Assembly (NCBI GenBank): GCA_937998875.1
Contig: CALLBO010000063.1
Span: 26,332 to 90,331, forward strand
Reading direction: 5' to 3'
Source of the DNA: an uncultured Granulosicoccaceae bacterium
GTDB taxonomy: Bacteria > Pseudomonadota > Gammaproteobacteria > Granulosicoccales > Granulosicoccaceae
DNA length: 64,000 nt
Positions 9,190-18,846 of this stretch are shown here, one piece after another; position 1 is the stretch's first letter; each line of letters starts with the position of its first letter. The notes below the pieces were generated by a model. It saw nothing but the letters and a program-made list of their open reading frames with translations. It did not search any database and was not told where the DNA came from. The position numbers and the translations under genes are program-made.

Positions 9190-10052
9190 GATTCCTCACC
9201 TCGCATCATGGCGGTATAAAATACCCAGCACACCAGTAGTGTCATCAGAAAGTACAAAATACTCATCGCAGCAGCGATACCGAGATTAAATTCACCGATT
9301 GCAGCTTTCACTAAATCAATCGAGAGGAAGGTGGTGGAATTACCCGGGCCACCGCCGGTTAACACGAACGGCTCGGTATACACCATGAACGAATCCATAA
9401 AGCGCAGCAGCAGTGCGATAATCAAAACACGTTTCATTTTCGGTAGTTGTATATAACGAAATACTGCGAACGCGCTGGCACCGTCAATTTTAGCTGCCTG
9501 ATAGTATGCATCCGGAATGGAAGACAGTCCCGCAAAAGCAAGCAACACAACCAGTGATGTCCAATGCCAGACATCCATAAGCACTACCGTCATCCATGCA
9601 GCAACCGGTTGCTGTGTGTAGTTGTAATCGAACCCCAGCCAGTTTAGTCCGTAGCCGAGCAAGCCAATATCAGGCAGTGCAAAGATATTCCACATTGCAC
9701 CGACAACGTTCCACGGAATCAGCAACGGTAACGCCATTAACACCAGGCAAACAGAAACCCACGGGCCTTTGCGGGGCATCGCCAACGCCACCAAGACACC
9801 AAGTGGAATTTCAATGGCCAGAATGATTGCGGTGTATAAAAACTGTCTTCCAAGTGCGCCATGAAAACGCGGTGACGATAAAACATCCCGATACCATTTG
9901 GTGCCTTCAAAAAAGAACACGCCCGGGCTGAAAGTATCCTGTACTGAGTAGTTCACTACCGTCATCAACGGGATGATCGCGTTCAGCGCCACGATCAACA
10001 AAACTGGCAATACCAGAAACCAGGCTTTTTGATTGACAGTTTTAGTAGTCAA
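9186..10052 (-). CDS. glpP: Glycerol ABC transporter permease GlpP
   Basis: The product is a MalF-type permease with six membrane segments and the EAA loop YYQAAKIDGASAFAVFRY. The frame is open to an ATG at 10145, but that would overlap glpT by 104 bp. The TTG at 10052 gives 288 residues starting MTTKTVNQKAWFLVLPV and overlaps glpT by only 11 bp. It has a GGGGA-like ribosome-binding site upstream, so I chose it. This is the partner of GlpQ in the transport channel. The function is well supported by operon context; the start is only moderately sure. Confidence 0.87.
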   Translation of the reverse strand: MTTKTVNQKAWFLVLPVLLIVALNAIIPLMTVVNYSVQDTFSPGVFFFEGTKWYRDVLSSPRFHGALGRQFLYTAIILAIEIPLGVLVALAMPRKGPWVSVCLVLMALPLLIPWNVVGAMWNIFALPDIGLLGYGLNWLGFDYNYTQQPVAAWMTVVLMDVWHWTSLVVLLAFAGLSSIPDAYYQAAKIDGASAFAVFRYIQLPKMKRVLIIALLLRFMDSFMVYTEPFVLTGGGPGNSTTFLSIDLVKAAIGEFNLGIAAAMSILYFLMTLLVCWVFYTAMMRGEES

Positions 10053-11175
10053 GGCGAAATCCCCGGCCTGCAAATGCGGCATCCAGCCGGCGATCATTTG
10101 CATAGATTCCGCACCGCTCTGAATCGAACACAATCTTATGGTCACTGGCCGCTAGTACTTGCCCTTCCGGCACAATGACGTTCATCGCATGTTCCGCCAA
10201 TCGTACCTTGGCAATCCGGTGACGGCCCACATTGTCAACGGACTCGAGTGTTACCGGTATCCCCTCTTTAAAACCCTTTTCAGCAGCATGGTCAGCAGCG
10301 TCGGCAAATCGAATAAACTCCGGACGCACACCCAGCTCGACGCGTGCATTGCGTGAAGGTCTGTATTCAGCGTCCAGTGGGATGGAATGACCGGCAACGA
10401 CGGCGGTATCACCGCGGATTTCGCACGGCAGAATGTTCATCCCGGGTGACCCGATAAAGTAGCCGACAAAGGTATGATCAGGTCTTTCGAAAAGTTCTTC
10501 CGGTGTGCCGATTTGTACCACTTCACCTTCATACATCACAACAACTTTGTCTGCAAAAGTCAGCGCTTCGGTTTGATCGTGAGTCACGTAAATCATGGTG
10601 TGCGAAAACCGTTGATGGAGCTCTTTTAACTTGGTGCGCAGCTGCCACTTCATATGTGGGTCAATCACTGTTAGAGGCTCATCAAACAAAATTGCGTTTA
10701 CATCGTATCGAACCAGGCCACGACCAAGGGATATCTTCTGTTTCTCATCAGCCGTTAAACCTCGCGCCCGATGAGAAGCTTTGGCACTGAGTTCCAGTGT
10801 GTCCAGCATTTCATCAACCCGCTTTCGAATTTCACCGCGATCTACTCCGCGGTTCGCCAGGGGAAACTCAAGGTTCTGTGCTACTGTCATCGTGTCGTAG
10901 ATCACCGGAAACTGAAAAACCTGTGCGATGTTTCGCTCCTCCGGCGTTTTAGTAGAGACATCTTCACCATCAAATAAAATGCGACCACGTGACGGCACTA
11001 ACAAGCCGGAGATAATATTCAGCAGTGTCGTCTTGCCACATCCGGACGGACCAAGCAGCGCGTAAGCACCACCGTCGTCCCAGACATAATCCATTTTCTT
11101 TAACGCAAAATCTTCTACAGTTGCCGGATTGGGGTAGTAGGAATGCGCCAGCCGATCGAGTTTAATCTGTGCCAC
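10042..11175 (-). CDS. glpT: Glycerol ABC transporter ATPase GlpT (degenerate signature motif)
   Basis: The 377-residue MalK/UgpC-like ATPase has a nucleotide-binding domain and a C-terminal TOBE-type regulatory domain. Walker A is GPSGCGKTT (42-50), Walker B is AILFDEP (161-167), and the H-loop histidine is in YVTHDQ. The ABC signature LSGGQ is replaced by LTADE (140-144). The partner GlpS keeps LSGGQ but has lost the H-loop histidine. As I recall, LTADx is usual in this subfamily. The two proteins are predicted to form a heterodimer with one complete ATP site. It is separated from glpS by two bases. The name follows the rhizobial system, not the E. coli glycerol-3-phosphate antiporter. Confidence 0.9.
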   Translation of the reverse strand: MAQIKLDRLAHSYYPNPATVEDFALKKMDYVWDDGGAYALLGPSGCGKTTLLNIISGLLVPSRGRILFDGEDVSTKTPEERNIAQVFQFPVIYDTMTVAQNLEFPLANRGVDRGEIRKRVDEMLDTLELSAKASHRARGLTADEKQKISLGRGLVRYDVNAILFDEPLTVIDPHMKWQLRTKLKELHQRFSHTMIYVTHDQTEALTFADKVVVMYEGEVVQIGTPEELFERPDHTFVGYFIGSPGMNILPCEIRGDTAVVAGHSIPLDAEYRPSRNARVELGVRPEFIRFADAADHAAEKGFKEGIPVTLESVDNVGRHRIAKVRLAEHAMNVIVPEGQVLAASDHKIVFDSERCGIYANDRRLDAAFAGRGFRLDY

Positions 11176-11177
11176 AG

Positions 11178-12266
11178 CTATCTCCCGTCTACCGAAAAAG
11201 ACGGCACTCGCGCCAACGATTCATTGGTATTAAAAAGATAGAGACTATCAGGATTCAGATAGATGGAGATGGACTCCCCGGCTTCTAAGCGGTGCACGCC
11301 TTGTGTTAAAACAACCCAGCGATTGCCAGACACGTCGACATGAATGAAAGTTTCAGAGCCGGTTATCTCACTGGTGCCGACAATGGCTTCAAGCTCTATG
11401 GTGTTTAGATCTGTGCGTTGCAGTGATAGATGATGCGGTCTGACAGCTGCGGTATAAGTACCGTCTGGCAGATTCGCAACGGTTTCACTGAGTTCCCCGA
11501 GTAATATGTCTTTTAAGCTAACCTGCTTTGAATGCAAAGCTACACTAGCAAGGTTAAAAGGCGGGTCTGAAAACGTTTGCGCAGTACGCAAGTCACAGGG
11601 TCGGTTATAGATCTCAATCGTGTCGTCGAATTGAGTAACCCGACCTTCGTGCAAGGTGACGGTTCGACCACCGAGCAACAACGCTTCCTGTGGTTCTGTT
11701 GTGGCATAGATAAAGATTGCACCGGTTTCAGCAAAGATGCGAGGTAACTCAACGCGCAACTCTTCGCGTAGTTTGAAATCAAGGTTGGCCAGTGGCTCAT
11801 CCAGCAGTACAAGCTCTGCTTCTTTAACCAGTGCGCGTGCAATCGCTGTGCGTTGTTGCTGTCCACCGGACAGCTGTAGTGGCGTGCGATCAAGATACGG
11901 CTCGAGCTTAAGTAAACTGGCCGCCTCTTTTACTTTCCTGTCAAGCGCCTCACCACGAACTTTTGCCAGTCGCATGGGTGATGCGATGTTTTCGTAAACG
12001 GTAAGCCCTGGATAATTGATGAACTGCTGGTAGACCATTGCCACATTGCGGTCTCGCACCGACTTGCCGATAACACTCTTGCCATCCATTGTTATATCGC
12101 CGGATGTGGGCTTATCGAGGCCTGCCATCAAACGCATCAGCGTTGTTTTGCCTGCAAGCGTTGGTCCGAGTAATACGTTAAGCGACCCGCGCTGAAATTG
12201 CAGGGACACCTCAGCCATATGATCGTCACGTCCAACGCGCTTACCGACGTTTTTCAACTCAAGCAC
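11178..12266 (-). CDS. glpS: Glycerol ABC transporter ATPase GlpS (no H-loop histidine)
   Basis: This is the 362-residue ABC ATPase and first gene of the glycerol import operon. Walker A is GPTLAGKTT (34-42), the signature LSGGQ is intact (132-136), and Walker B is LVLLDEP. In the place of the usual THDQ switch the protein has ATTEPQEA, so the H-loop histidine is missing. It has a TOBE-like C-terminal domain. With GlpT it forms an asymmetric ATPase pair. The order S-T-P-Q-U-V-D matches the rhizobial glycerol cluster. Divergent glpK begins 320 bp away, so a shared control region is likely. Confidence 0.9.
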   Translation of the reverse strand: MLELKNVGKRVGRDDHMAEVSLQFQRGSLNVLLGPTLAGKTTLMRLMAGLDKPTSGDITMDGKSVIGKSVRDRNVAMVYQQFINYPGLTVYENIASPMRLAKVRGEALDRKVKEAASLLKLEPYLDRTPLQLSGGQQQRTAIARALVKEAELVLLDEPLANLDFKLREELRVELPRIFAETGAIFIYATTEPQEALLLGGRTVTLHEGRVTQFDDTIEIYNRPCDLRTAQTFSDPPFNLASVALHSKQVSLKDILLGELSETVANLPDGTYTAAVRPHHLSLQRTDLNTIELEAIVGTSEITGSETFIHVDVSGNRWVVLTQGVHRLEAGESISIYLNPDSLYLFNTNESLARVPSFSVDGR

Positions 12267-12362
12267 GCGGCCACCATTCCTTCGCAGGCGTTGGCCGCCC
12301 CCGAAGATAAGAAGATCTTTTCACGCCCCGCAAGGCTCCTTGATGGCTCGCACCTTTTCCTC

Positions 12363-12382
12363 AATGTTCTTCGAATAACGTT
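12363..12382. promoter_or_regulatory. Possible glycerol operator (imperfect palindrome) between glpS and glpK
   Basis: AATGTTCTTCGAATAACGTT is an imperfect palindrome centred on TTCGAA. It loosely resembles GlpR operators of enteric bacteria (ATGTTCG...CGAACAT). It sits in the divergent glpS-glpK control region. No glpR gene is in the window, and the remaining intergenic bases show no clear paired promoter boxes. Confidence 0.3.
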
Positions 12383-12586
12383 ACCGGTACATTACATGAA
12401 AATCGCAGGTAATTGGAAACGCTGGCGCTCTTGGTTTTTCTGCACTGATCATAGCGGGTGCAGAGGTAGTCGATCGACAGGTGACAAGTAACGAACAAAT
12501 ACTTAGAGTATCCTTCCTGAGTCCTTCACTTCGCGCGCGAAGGCAACAAATAATCGCTTGTGTACACCAGCAATGATGGATAAAGC

Positions 12587-14101
12587 ATGTCAGAACAACT
12601 CGTACTTAGCATTGACCAGGGCACCACCAGCTCCAGAGCAATTTTGTTTGCCAAAGATGGCGCCTCTGTCTTTACCGCACAACGTGAATTTACCCAGCAC
12701 TTCCCGGACTCCGGTTGGGTGGAACATGATCCTGAGGAAATTTGGCAGACGACGCTTGATGTTTGCAAAGAGGCAGTAGATGCAGCCGTCGAGGGTGGCC
12801 ACACCATTGTTGCAGCCGGTATCACCAATCAGCGTGAAACTACTGTGGTGTGGAATAGAAAAACCGGCAAGGCAATCTACAACGCGATTGTCTGGCAGGA
12901 CAGAAGAACTGCAGACTTCTGCAACCAGCTGAAAGAGTCGGGTTACGAACCGACGTTTACGGCAAAGACCGGTCTGCTGCTCGACCCGTATTTCTCCGGC
13001 ACTAAAATTAACTGGATTCTTGATAACGTTGACGGTGCAAGAGAAAGTGCCGAAAAGGGTGAGCTCGCTTTTGGCACGATGGATTCCTTTTTGCTCTGGC
13101 GTTTCAGTAACGGCCGTAAACACGTCACTGACGCCACCAACGCATCGCGAACACTCATCTATAACATTCACAACAATGACTGGGATAGTGAGCTGCTTTC
13201 GATACTCAACATTCCGGAATCCTTATTGCCGGCGGTTCAGGACAGCAGCTCGGACTTCGGTACCATTGATGCTGACTTGTTTGGTCAGGAGATACTGATC
13301 GGCGGTGTCGCAGGGGATCAGCAAGCCGCCACTTTCGGTCAGGTTTGTCTTGAGCCGGGTATGATTAAAAGTACCTATGGTACCGGCTGCTTTGTGATTT
13401 TAAATACCGGCAAAGAGGCCCTGCCATCAAACAACAAGCTGTTGACTACGGTTGCTTATCAACTCAATGGTGAAACCACTTATGCAATAGAAGGGTCTAT
13501 CTTTGTTGCAGGGGCTGCAGTTCAGTGGCTACGTGACGGTTTGGGGGTGATTAAATCTGCAGAGGAAACTGAATCAATGGCAGATCAGTTGCCGTCCAAC
13601 CAGGGGGTTTATCTGGTGCCGGCGTTTACCGGACTGGGCGCTCCGTACTGGAATCCCAATGCACGGGGTGCGCTGTTTGGATTAACACGGGATACCGGCA
13701 TTGAACAGATTGTACGCGCAACGCTCGAATCAGTTGCGTTTCAAACTTACGATTTATTCAAAGCCATGGCAGACGATGGCGTTACACCAACCAAAGTTCG
13801 GGTTGATGGCGGCATGGTACAGAACAACTGGCTGTGCCAGTTTCTGGCTGACATCCTCAACATTCCTGTTGAACGTCCGGTACAAACCGAAACCACTGCA
13901 CTGGGTGCCGCCTATCTTGCAGGCTTACATTGTGGCTTTTACAAGAACCATGATGATCTGACTGCCAACTGGATGATTGATCGTGAATTTACCCCGTCGA
14001 TTGATTCAGAAGAAAGAGATCGCTTGTTAAGCAGTTGGCAGACTGCTGTTGCCGGTGTAATCCATCAAACTGAACAGGATGGTATGCAGAAGGTAGATTA
14101 G
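12587..14101 (+). CDS. glpK: Glycerol kinase GlpK
   Basis: The 504-residue FGGY-family kinase phosphorylates glycerol to glycerol-3-phosphate, the substrate of GlpD. The N-terminal phosphate-binding loop [15 protein letters not shown] (7-21) is typical. The middle and C-terminal FGGY segments ([30 protein letters not shown]) are present. The protein has normal length and no signs of damage. It is transcribed away from the transporter operon. The ABC importer brings glycerol in, GlpK traps it and GlpD oxidises it. Confidence 0.98.
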   Translation: MSEQLVLSIDQGTTSSRAILFAKDGASVFTAQREFTQHFPDSGWVEHDPEEIWQTTLDVCKEAVDAAVEGGHTIVAAGITNQRETTVVWNRKTGKAIYNAIVWQDRRTADFCNQLKESGYEPTFTAKTGLLLDPYFSGTKINWILDNVDGARESAEKGELAFGTMDSFLLWRFSNGRKHVTDATNASRTLIYNIHNNDWDSELLSILNIPESLLPAVQDSSSDFGTIDADLFGQEILIGGVAGDQQAATFGQVCLEPGMIKSTYGTGCFVILNTGKEALPSNNKLLTTVAYQLNGETTYAIEGSIFVAGAAVQWLRDGLGVIKSAEETESMADQLPSNQGVYLVPAFTGLGAPYWNPNARGALFGLTRDTGIEQIVRATLESVAFQTYDLFKAMADDGVTPTKVRVDGGMVQNNWLCQFLADILNIPVERPVQTETTALGAAYLAGLHCGFYKNHDDLTANWMIDREFTPSIDSEERDRLLSSWQTAVAGVIHQTEQDGMQKVD

Positions 14102-14138
14102 GCCAGGATAGATCAGAGCAAGGTTGGATCAGGCCAGC

Positions 14139-14735
14139 TCAGAGTTTGTACCAGAGCAAGATCCTGTTGTTCGATGGCATGGCAATTTGTTTTTGCAATG
14201 CAAGATCATGAGACTCTGCAATTGCCGCTAGCTCACCGATATCTCTGATCCCCATTTTCGAATCTTCAGATTGCAGTGCGTTATCGAATGCGATATTGCC
14301 ATCACTGTTGTGGTGACCATTTTCTTTAAACGGACCATACAACGCAAACAAACCGTCTGTAGCGAGACTTCGACTTGCCAGTCTAAACATCGCCCTGACT
14401 TCTTCTATACCCATGATATGGGCGGTATTTGCAGAGTAAACAAGACAGTAGATGCGATGGTCAGCCGGTGTGTAGGAACTGACTTCCATTTCAAAAGGCA
14501 GATTAATATTCTCACAATTCGATTGATCAACAGCGGCACGTAAACCAGCAATATTGTGTTGTTGCTCGGTTGGTTGCCATTGCAAATGACTGAATCGCGC
14601 GCATAAGTAGATCGCGTGCTGTCCGCTGCCACTGCCAATCTCTAACACGCTGCTTGTGTTCGCCAGCTGACCCGCCAGAGCATCACCAATCGCTTCTTTA
14701 TTGCGGTCTGCTGCTGCGCAAAACGGAAGCTTCAT
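14139..14735 (-). CDS. DUF938 family SAM-dependent methyltransferase-like protein
   Basis: The 198-residue product matches the compact DUF938 family. Near the N-terminus is the pattern FCAAADRNKEAI, then a class I SAM-binding motif LEIGSGSGQHA (31-41). The family's substrate is unknown. The gene converges with glpK (37 bp between stops), and its start is nine bases from the stop of the Do-like protease gene upstream on the same strand, so the two may be co-transcribed. Confidence 0.85.
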   Translation of the reverse strand: MKLPFCAAADRNKEAIGDALAGQLANTSSVLEIGSGSGQHAIYLCARFSHLQWQPTEQQHNIAGLRAAVDQSNCENINLPFEMEVSSYTPADHRIYCLVYSANTAHIMGIEEVRAMFRLASRSLATDGLFALYGPFKENGHHNSDGNIAFDNALQSEDSKMGIRDIGELAAIAESHDLALQKQIAMPSNNRILLWYKL

Positions 14736-14743
14736 TGGCCTGG

Positions 14744-16231
14744 TTAACCTGGAATGATGAGGGCGGTGAATACCGGTTTCTGCTTGCGATGAATCAAGAC
14801 CGCAACAGAACTACCTTTGTCGGCCTCCCGTACCAGTTTGCGCAACTGACCAACAGACACCACTGAAACCTGATCAAACGATACCAGTACATCCCCTTTG
14901 CTGATTCCTGCTAAAGCTGCCGGACTGTTGTCTTTGACTTCGCCAATCAATACGCCGTTTTCAACCCGCAGCGCCGCTTTCTGTTCATCATCAAGAGGAA
15001 TGGCTGTCATACCGAGTACTGGCTCGCCATCTTTGCGGCTAACTTCCGATGAACGCTCTTCGACCAGCTCGCGAATGGTGATATCCAGACTCATGCGTTC
15101 TTTATTGCGAATCAGCTCGACTGATACTACTTCCCCAACCGGGGTATTCCCCACCAAAGGAGGGAGATCAGATGACTGTGCAATTGAGTTTCCGTTGAAG
15201 GCAACAACCACATCGCCGACGATCAGGCCGGCATCCGCTGCAGGGCTGCCCTCGGTTACTTGTGCTATCAACGCACCGGCTGGTCGATCGAGTCCAAAAG
15301 ATTCAGCCAGTGATCGATTGATATCCTGAATCACAACGCCCAGCCAGCCGCGACTGACATAACCTTGTTCGCGCAACTGCGTCGCAACAGAACGCACGAC
15401 GTTTATCGGTATTGCAAAGGAAAGCCCCATGTAGCCACCGGAGCGGGAAAATATCTGCGAATTAACCCCGACGACCTTGCCATCAAGATCAAACAACGGG
15501 CCGCCGGAGTTACCCGGGTTCACAGCAACATCGGTTTGAATAAAAGGCACATAGTTCTCGCTCGGCAGGCTGCGGGACAGCGCTGACACAATGCCCTGGG
15601 TTGCGGTGTATTCAAACCCGAACGGTGAGCCGATGGCCAACACCCACTGGCCGACTTTAAGCTTGTCGGAATCACCCAGTTCCAGCACTGGCAGATCGTT
15701 CGCTTCGACCTTGAGTACTGCAACATCGGTACGATCATCGGAACCAACTATCTCTGCATCGAATTCACGCCCGTCTGGCAGACCCACACTGATTGCGGTT
15801 GCATTGCGCACGACATGTGTATTAGTGATGACGTAGCCATCCTCACTGAGGACAAAGCCCGAGCCGAACCCGGCTGATGGCACGGCACCGGGAGGCAACC
15901 CCGGCGACTCCGGCAGGTCATCAAAGAAGCGTTTAAAAAACTCAGGCAGCTCTTCTTCATTAAAGTTTGGCAAGTTATCCGATTCACTGGCAGCTGACTG
16001 TGTTGCAGAAACGGTCACTTTGACAACTCCTCTACCTTGATCTCTTACCAATCCTTCGAAATCCGGCAGGTCTATCGCGTAAGTTTTTGTAACAGGAGTT
16101 AAAGATAAAACCCCAGCCAATAGAAGCAATGACAATTTTATACAGCGAAACGGCGTCTTCATTCTGGCAGAGCGGGCCGCAATGTGGGATGATGAACAGA
16201 GTTTCCAAGTTGCTTTCGTGCGTCGTATCAT
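14744..16231 (-). CDS. Do-like periplasmic serine endoprotease (DegP/MucD family)
   Basis: This is a 495-residue protease-chaperone of the envelope. The triad is His139 (TNTHVV), Asp169 (RTDVAVL) and Ser242 (NPGNSGG), followed by two PDZ domains (about 285-385 and 405-490). The first ATG has an excellent ribosome-binding site (AGGAG, six bases away) and gives a long positively charged leader before the hydrophobic signal segment at about 31-47. An internal ATG at 16162 would give a more ordinary signal peptide but has no good ribosome-binding site. The MucD comparison rests on two PDZ domains and loop length. The gene is not next to algU-mucAB here. Confidence 0.92.
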   Translation of the reverse strand: MIRRTKATWKLCSSSHIAARSARMKTPFRCIKLSLLLLAGVLSLTPVTKTYAIDLPDFEGLVRDQGRGVVKVTVSATQSAASESDNLPNFNEEELPEFFKRFFDDLPESPGLPPGAVPSAGFGSGFVLSEDGYVITNTHVVRNATAISVGLPDGREFDAEIVGSDDRTDVAVLKVEANDLPVLELGDSDKLKVGQWVLAIGSPFGFEYTATQGIVSALSRSLPSENYVPFIQTDVAVNPGNSGGPLFDLDGKVVGVNSQIFSRSGGYMGLSFAIPINVVRSVATQLREQGYVSRGWLGVVIQDINRSLAESFGLDRPAGALIAQVTEGSPAADAGLIVGDVVVAFNGNSIAQSSDLPPLVGNTPVGEVVSVELIRNKERMSLDITIRELVEERSSEVSRKDGEPVLGMTAIPLDDEQKAALRVENGVLIGEVKDNSPAALAGISKGDVLVSFDQVSVVSVGQLRKLVREADKGSSVAVLIHRKQKPVFTALIIPG

Positions 16232-16377
16232 CAGTTACTCCTGGCAGTATCAGGACTTCGGCAGACCGAGAGTTCCCGGGGAATGATATCGCTGATACCA
16301 CCGGCTTGTTCCCGTTGGGAAGCGATATTGTTGGCCAGTATTGGCCGTCATTGGTTTAGAGTAATACTAATCGTTTG

Positions 16378-16397
16378 GGTATCACACTTTGGATACC
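16378..16397. promoter_or_regulatory. Palindrome in the protease/response-regulator intergenic region
   Basis: GGTATC and GATACC flank eight bases to form a 20-base inverted repeat. It lies 63 bp before the response-regulator start, in the divergent control region. It could be an operator, possibly autoregulatory; nothing else in the sequence identifies the binding protein. Confidence 0.3.
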
Positions 16398-16459
16398 TCC
16401 GATCCGCTATTTGTTCCCGGCAGCACTGCCTCGAACAAGAATAAGTACGAGTTTAATAC

Positions 16460-17134
16460 ATGCGCATACTACTAGTTGAAGATGATATGGAGGCGGCGGG
16501 TTATCTCGTCAAAGGACTGAACGAAATCGGTCACGCTGTAGATCACGCAGATGACGGCGAATCAGGTCTGAGCTATGCAAAGACCAACGCCTACGACTGC
16601 ATGGTGATTGACCGCATGATGCCACGAAAAGACGGCATCTCAATGATCGAAGATTTGCGTCGGGGGGGGGATAACACGCCGGTGCTTATCCTGAGCGCGC
16701 TGGATGATGTCGACGAGCGCGTTACCGGTCTGCGGGCCGGTGGTGACGACTACCTCACCAAACCCTATTCACTGTCTGAGTTAAACGCGCGTTTGCAGGC
16801 TTTGTCCCGCCGTGCACAACCTGAAAATGCAGTGACCACATTGCGCGTCGCGGACCTGACGCTCGATTTGTTAAAACACAAGGTTACCCGTGCGGGTAAC
16901 AACATTAATTTACAACCGCGAGAGTTCAGATTGCTCGAGTACCTCATGCGCCATGCAGGTCAGGTCGTCACCCGCAGCATGCTGCTTGAAAATGTCTGGG
17001 ACTATCACTTTGACCCGCAGACCAACGTTATTGATGTGCAGATCAGCCGTCTGCGCAGCAAAATTGACAAGGACTTTGATCAACCTCTGCTGCACACCGT
17101 CCGTGGCGCTGGCTACAAGCTGGTTGAGGGCTGA
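16460..17134 (+). CDS. OmpR/PhoB-family response regulator
   Basis: The 224-residue product has a receiver domain with acidic pocket Glu7-Asp8-Asp9, phospho-acceptor Asp51 (VIDRMMP) and Lys101 (LTKPY), then a winged-helix DNA-binding domain (about 128-222, with LQPREFRLLEYLMRH and VWDYHFDPQTNVIDVQISRLR). The closest known types are QseB/TctD/PhoP-like regulators. The sensor kinase follows after an unusually long 274-bp gap that holds a perfect hairpin. The target genes are unknown; the divergent Do-like protease is a reasonable candidate by position. Confidence 0.93.
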   Translation: MRILLVEDDMEAAGYLVKGLNEIGHAVDHADDGESGLSYAKTNAYDCMVIDRMMPRKDGISMIEDLRRGGDNTPVLILSALDDVDERVTGLRAGGDDYLTKPYSLSELNARLQALSRRAQPENAVTTLRVADLTLDLLKHKVTRAGNNINLQPREFRLLEYLMRHAGQVVTRSMLLENVWDYHFDPQTNVIDVQISRLRSKIDKDFDQPLLHTVRGAGYKLVEG

Positions 17135-17213
17135 CCTGCAACCAGAAACGGATCGTAAGCAGTGCCGGTAACAATACCAAATCGCAACCGACCAGCGTAA
17201 GAAATCGGTTCCA

Positions 17214-17234
17214 GTAGCCCGCATTGCGGGCTAC
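17214..17234. repeat. GTAG-headed REP-like perfect hairpin between regulator and kinase genes
   Basis: GTAGCCCGC and GCGGGCTAC form a perfect 9-bp stem around ATT. The GTAG head and intergenic position resemble REP elements mobilised by RAYT transposases. It could also attenuate kinase expression. The rest of the 274-bp gap (17135-17408) holds no gene. Confidence 0.5.
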
Positions 17235-17408
17235 ATTCGTGTTTGCTTGTCTCTCAATCAGGCGTGGGTCTTGAGTTCGGGGTTCGTTATTCCCGAGGGA
17301 TCCGCCTTGACCCCATTGCTTTCGGATCCCGTGTTTTGGATCCATAGAGTTTGGGTCTATTGTTAAGAGCAACACACCTTGAATCGGCAGCAGCGATAGA
17401 ATCGTCAT

Positions 17409-18812
17409 ATGAATATCAAGCTGTTTAGCACTACAGCCTTTCGCCTCACCATCATTTATGCAGCGCTCTTCAGCCTGTTTTCAGCCTTTACGCTCGGCTT
17501 TATTTACTGGTCGTTGCACGATGAGATTGAATCTCAAATCGATGCGAGACTGCGTCTTGAGACTGACTTTCTGGTCAATCTCTATGACACCGGTGCGCTG
17601 AACGAACTGGTTGATGCGATTCAGCAGCGCAACGAGGTTGATTCCTACGGACGCTTTTATAAAGTAGAGAGCGACGGCAGCGAGCTGGGTGACAGCACCG
17701 ACGCCGAGTGGCCGCTAAAGATCAAATCCGTTCGCACCCATGCAACCAAAACCATGGGCGAGGTAGATAAAGATCTGCCATCTGATAACCCGCGTACTTC
17801 TTTGCCGGTACGGGTAGCGCAAACTCAGTTTGCCAATGGCTTGCGCTTAACCATTGGCCACGAAATCAGCGATGAGCAGGCGCTGCTCGACTATACTTTC
17901 GCATTGGTGGTGGGGGCTACCTGTATCACGCTGATCTTTGCTGTGCTGGGTGGCATCTGGATGAGTATGAGCGTGTTAAAACGCATCGCCAGCGTAAACC
18001 AGACAGCCGGTGAAATCATGAATGGCGCTTTTTCAAGGCGTATCCCGGTGACTGAGAAACGCGACGAATTTGACACCATTGCAGTAAAGATTAACCAGAT
18101 GCTGACCCGCATTGAAGATCTGATGGAAAGCATGCAGCAGGTTACCAATAATGTCGCTCATGATTTACGCAGCCCGTTAACGCGACTGCGCAATCGTCTT
18201 GAAGTGACTCTGCTCGAAAATAGAAGCGACGATGAATACCGCGATACGATTGAGTATTCGATAACGCAAGCCGACGGTATGATTCATACGTTTAACGCCA
18301 TGCTTTCTATTGCGCGGCTCGAAGCCGGTATAGACAAGACAGAGTGGGAGCACGTACCCATGGGTGATCTAGCGGCGGAACTATCAGAGCTCTATGGCGC
18401 TGTGGCAGAAGACGCAAATCTAATGTTCGTCGAGCGTATTAACGCCAATCCTGTTTTCTACGGCAACCGTCACCTGCTGGCTCAAGCGATCACTAACCTG
18501 CTGGATAACGCCATTAAATACACGCGTGTGGGCGGTTTGGTAGGGCTTTATTTATCCGGCGATGAGCGGGAATTTACCATCACCATTACCGATAACGGCC
18601 CGGGTATTCCACGTCACGAACGCGACCGGGTATTGCAACGTTTCGTGCGGCTTGAGAACGAACGCAAGTCACCGGGCAACGGACTGGGCTTAAGTCTGGT
18701 CACTGCCGTCGCGCGAATACATGGTGCGGAACTGATGCTGTCAGATAACCGGCCGGGTCTGGCTGTCAGTCTGGGTTTTCGCAGCCGTGCACTGAATTCA
18801 GAAGCCGCCTAA
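17409..18812 (+). CDS. Two-component sensor histidine kinase
   Basis: The 467-residue membrane kinase has membrane segments at about 12-36 and 162-187 enclosing a sensor domain of about 125 residues, probably periplasmic. A HAMP domain follows (about 188-240), then the phospho-acceptor His251 in NNVAHDLRSPLTRLRNR. The ATPase has an N-box NLLDNAIKYT and G-boxes DNGPGIP and GNGLGLSL. All motifs are intact. The H-box type (AHDLRSPLTRLR) is the one that pairs with QseB/TctD-like regulators, matching the regulator upstream. The signal sensed cannot be told from the sequence. Confidence 0.93.
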   Translation: MNIKLFSTTAFRLTIIYAALFSLFSAFTLGFIYWSLHDEIESQIDARLRLETDFLVNLYDTGALNELVDAIQQRNEVDSYGRFYKVESDGSELGDSTDAEWPLKIKSVRTHATKTMGEVDKDLPSDNPRTSLPVRVAQTQFANGLRLTIGHEISDEQALLDYTFALVVGATCITLIFAVLGGIWMSMSVLKRIASVNQTAGEIMNGAFSRRIPVTEKRDEFDTIAVKINQMLTRIEDLMESMQQVTNNVAHDLRSPLTRLRNRLEVTLLENRSDDEYRDTIEYSITQADGMIHTFNAMLSIARLEAGIDKTEWEHVPMGDLAAELSELYGAVAEDANLMFVERINANPVFYGNRHLLAQAITNLLDNAIKYTRVGGLVGLYLSGDEREFTITITDNGPGIPRHERDRVLQRFVRLENERKSPGNGLGLSLVTAVARIHGAELMLSDNRPGLAVSLGFRSRALNSEAA

Positions 18813-18846
18813 GCGCTGCGTGACTATCACCACAAAGATCTGACGT

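Noticed and set aside
17135..17408. Missing gene between regulator and kinase
   Set aside because: All frames are short; the gap is explained by the hairpin repeat and non-coding DNA.
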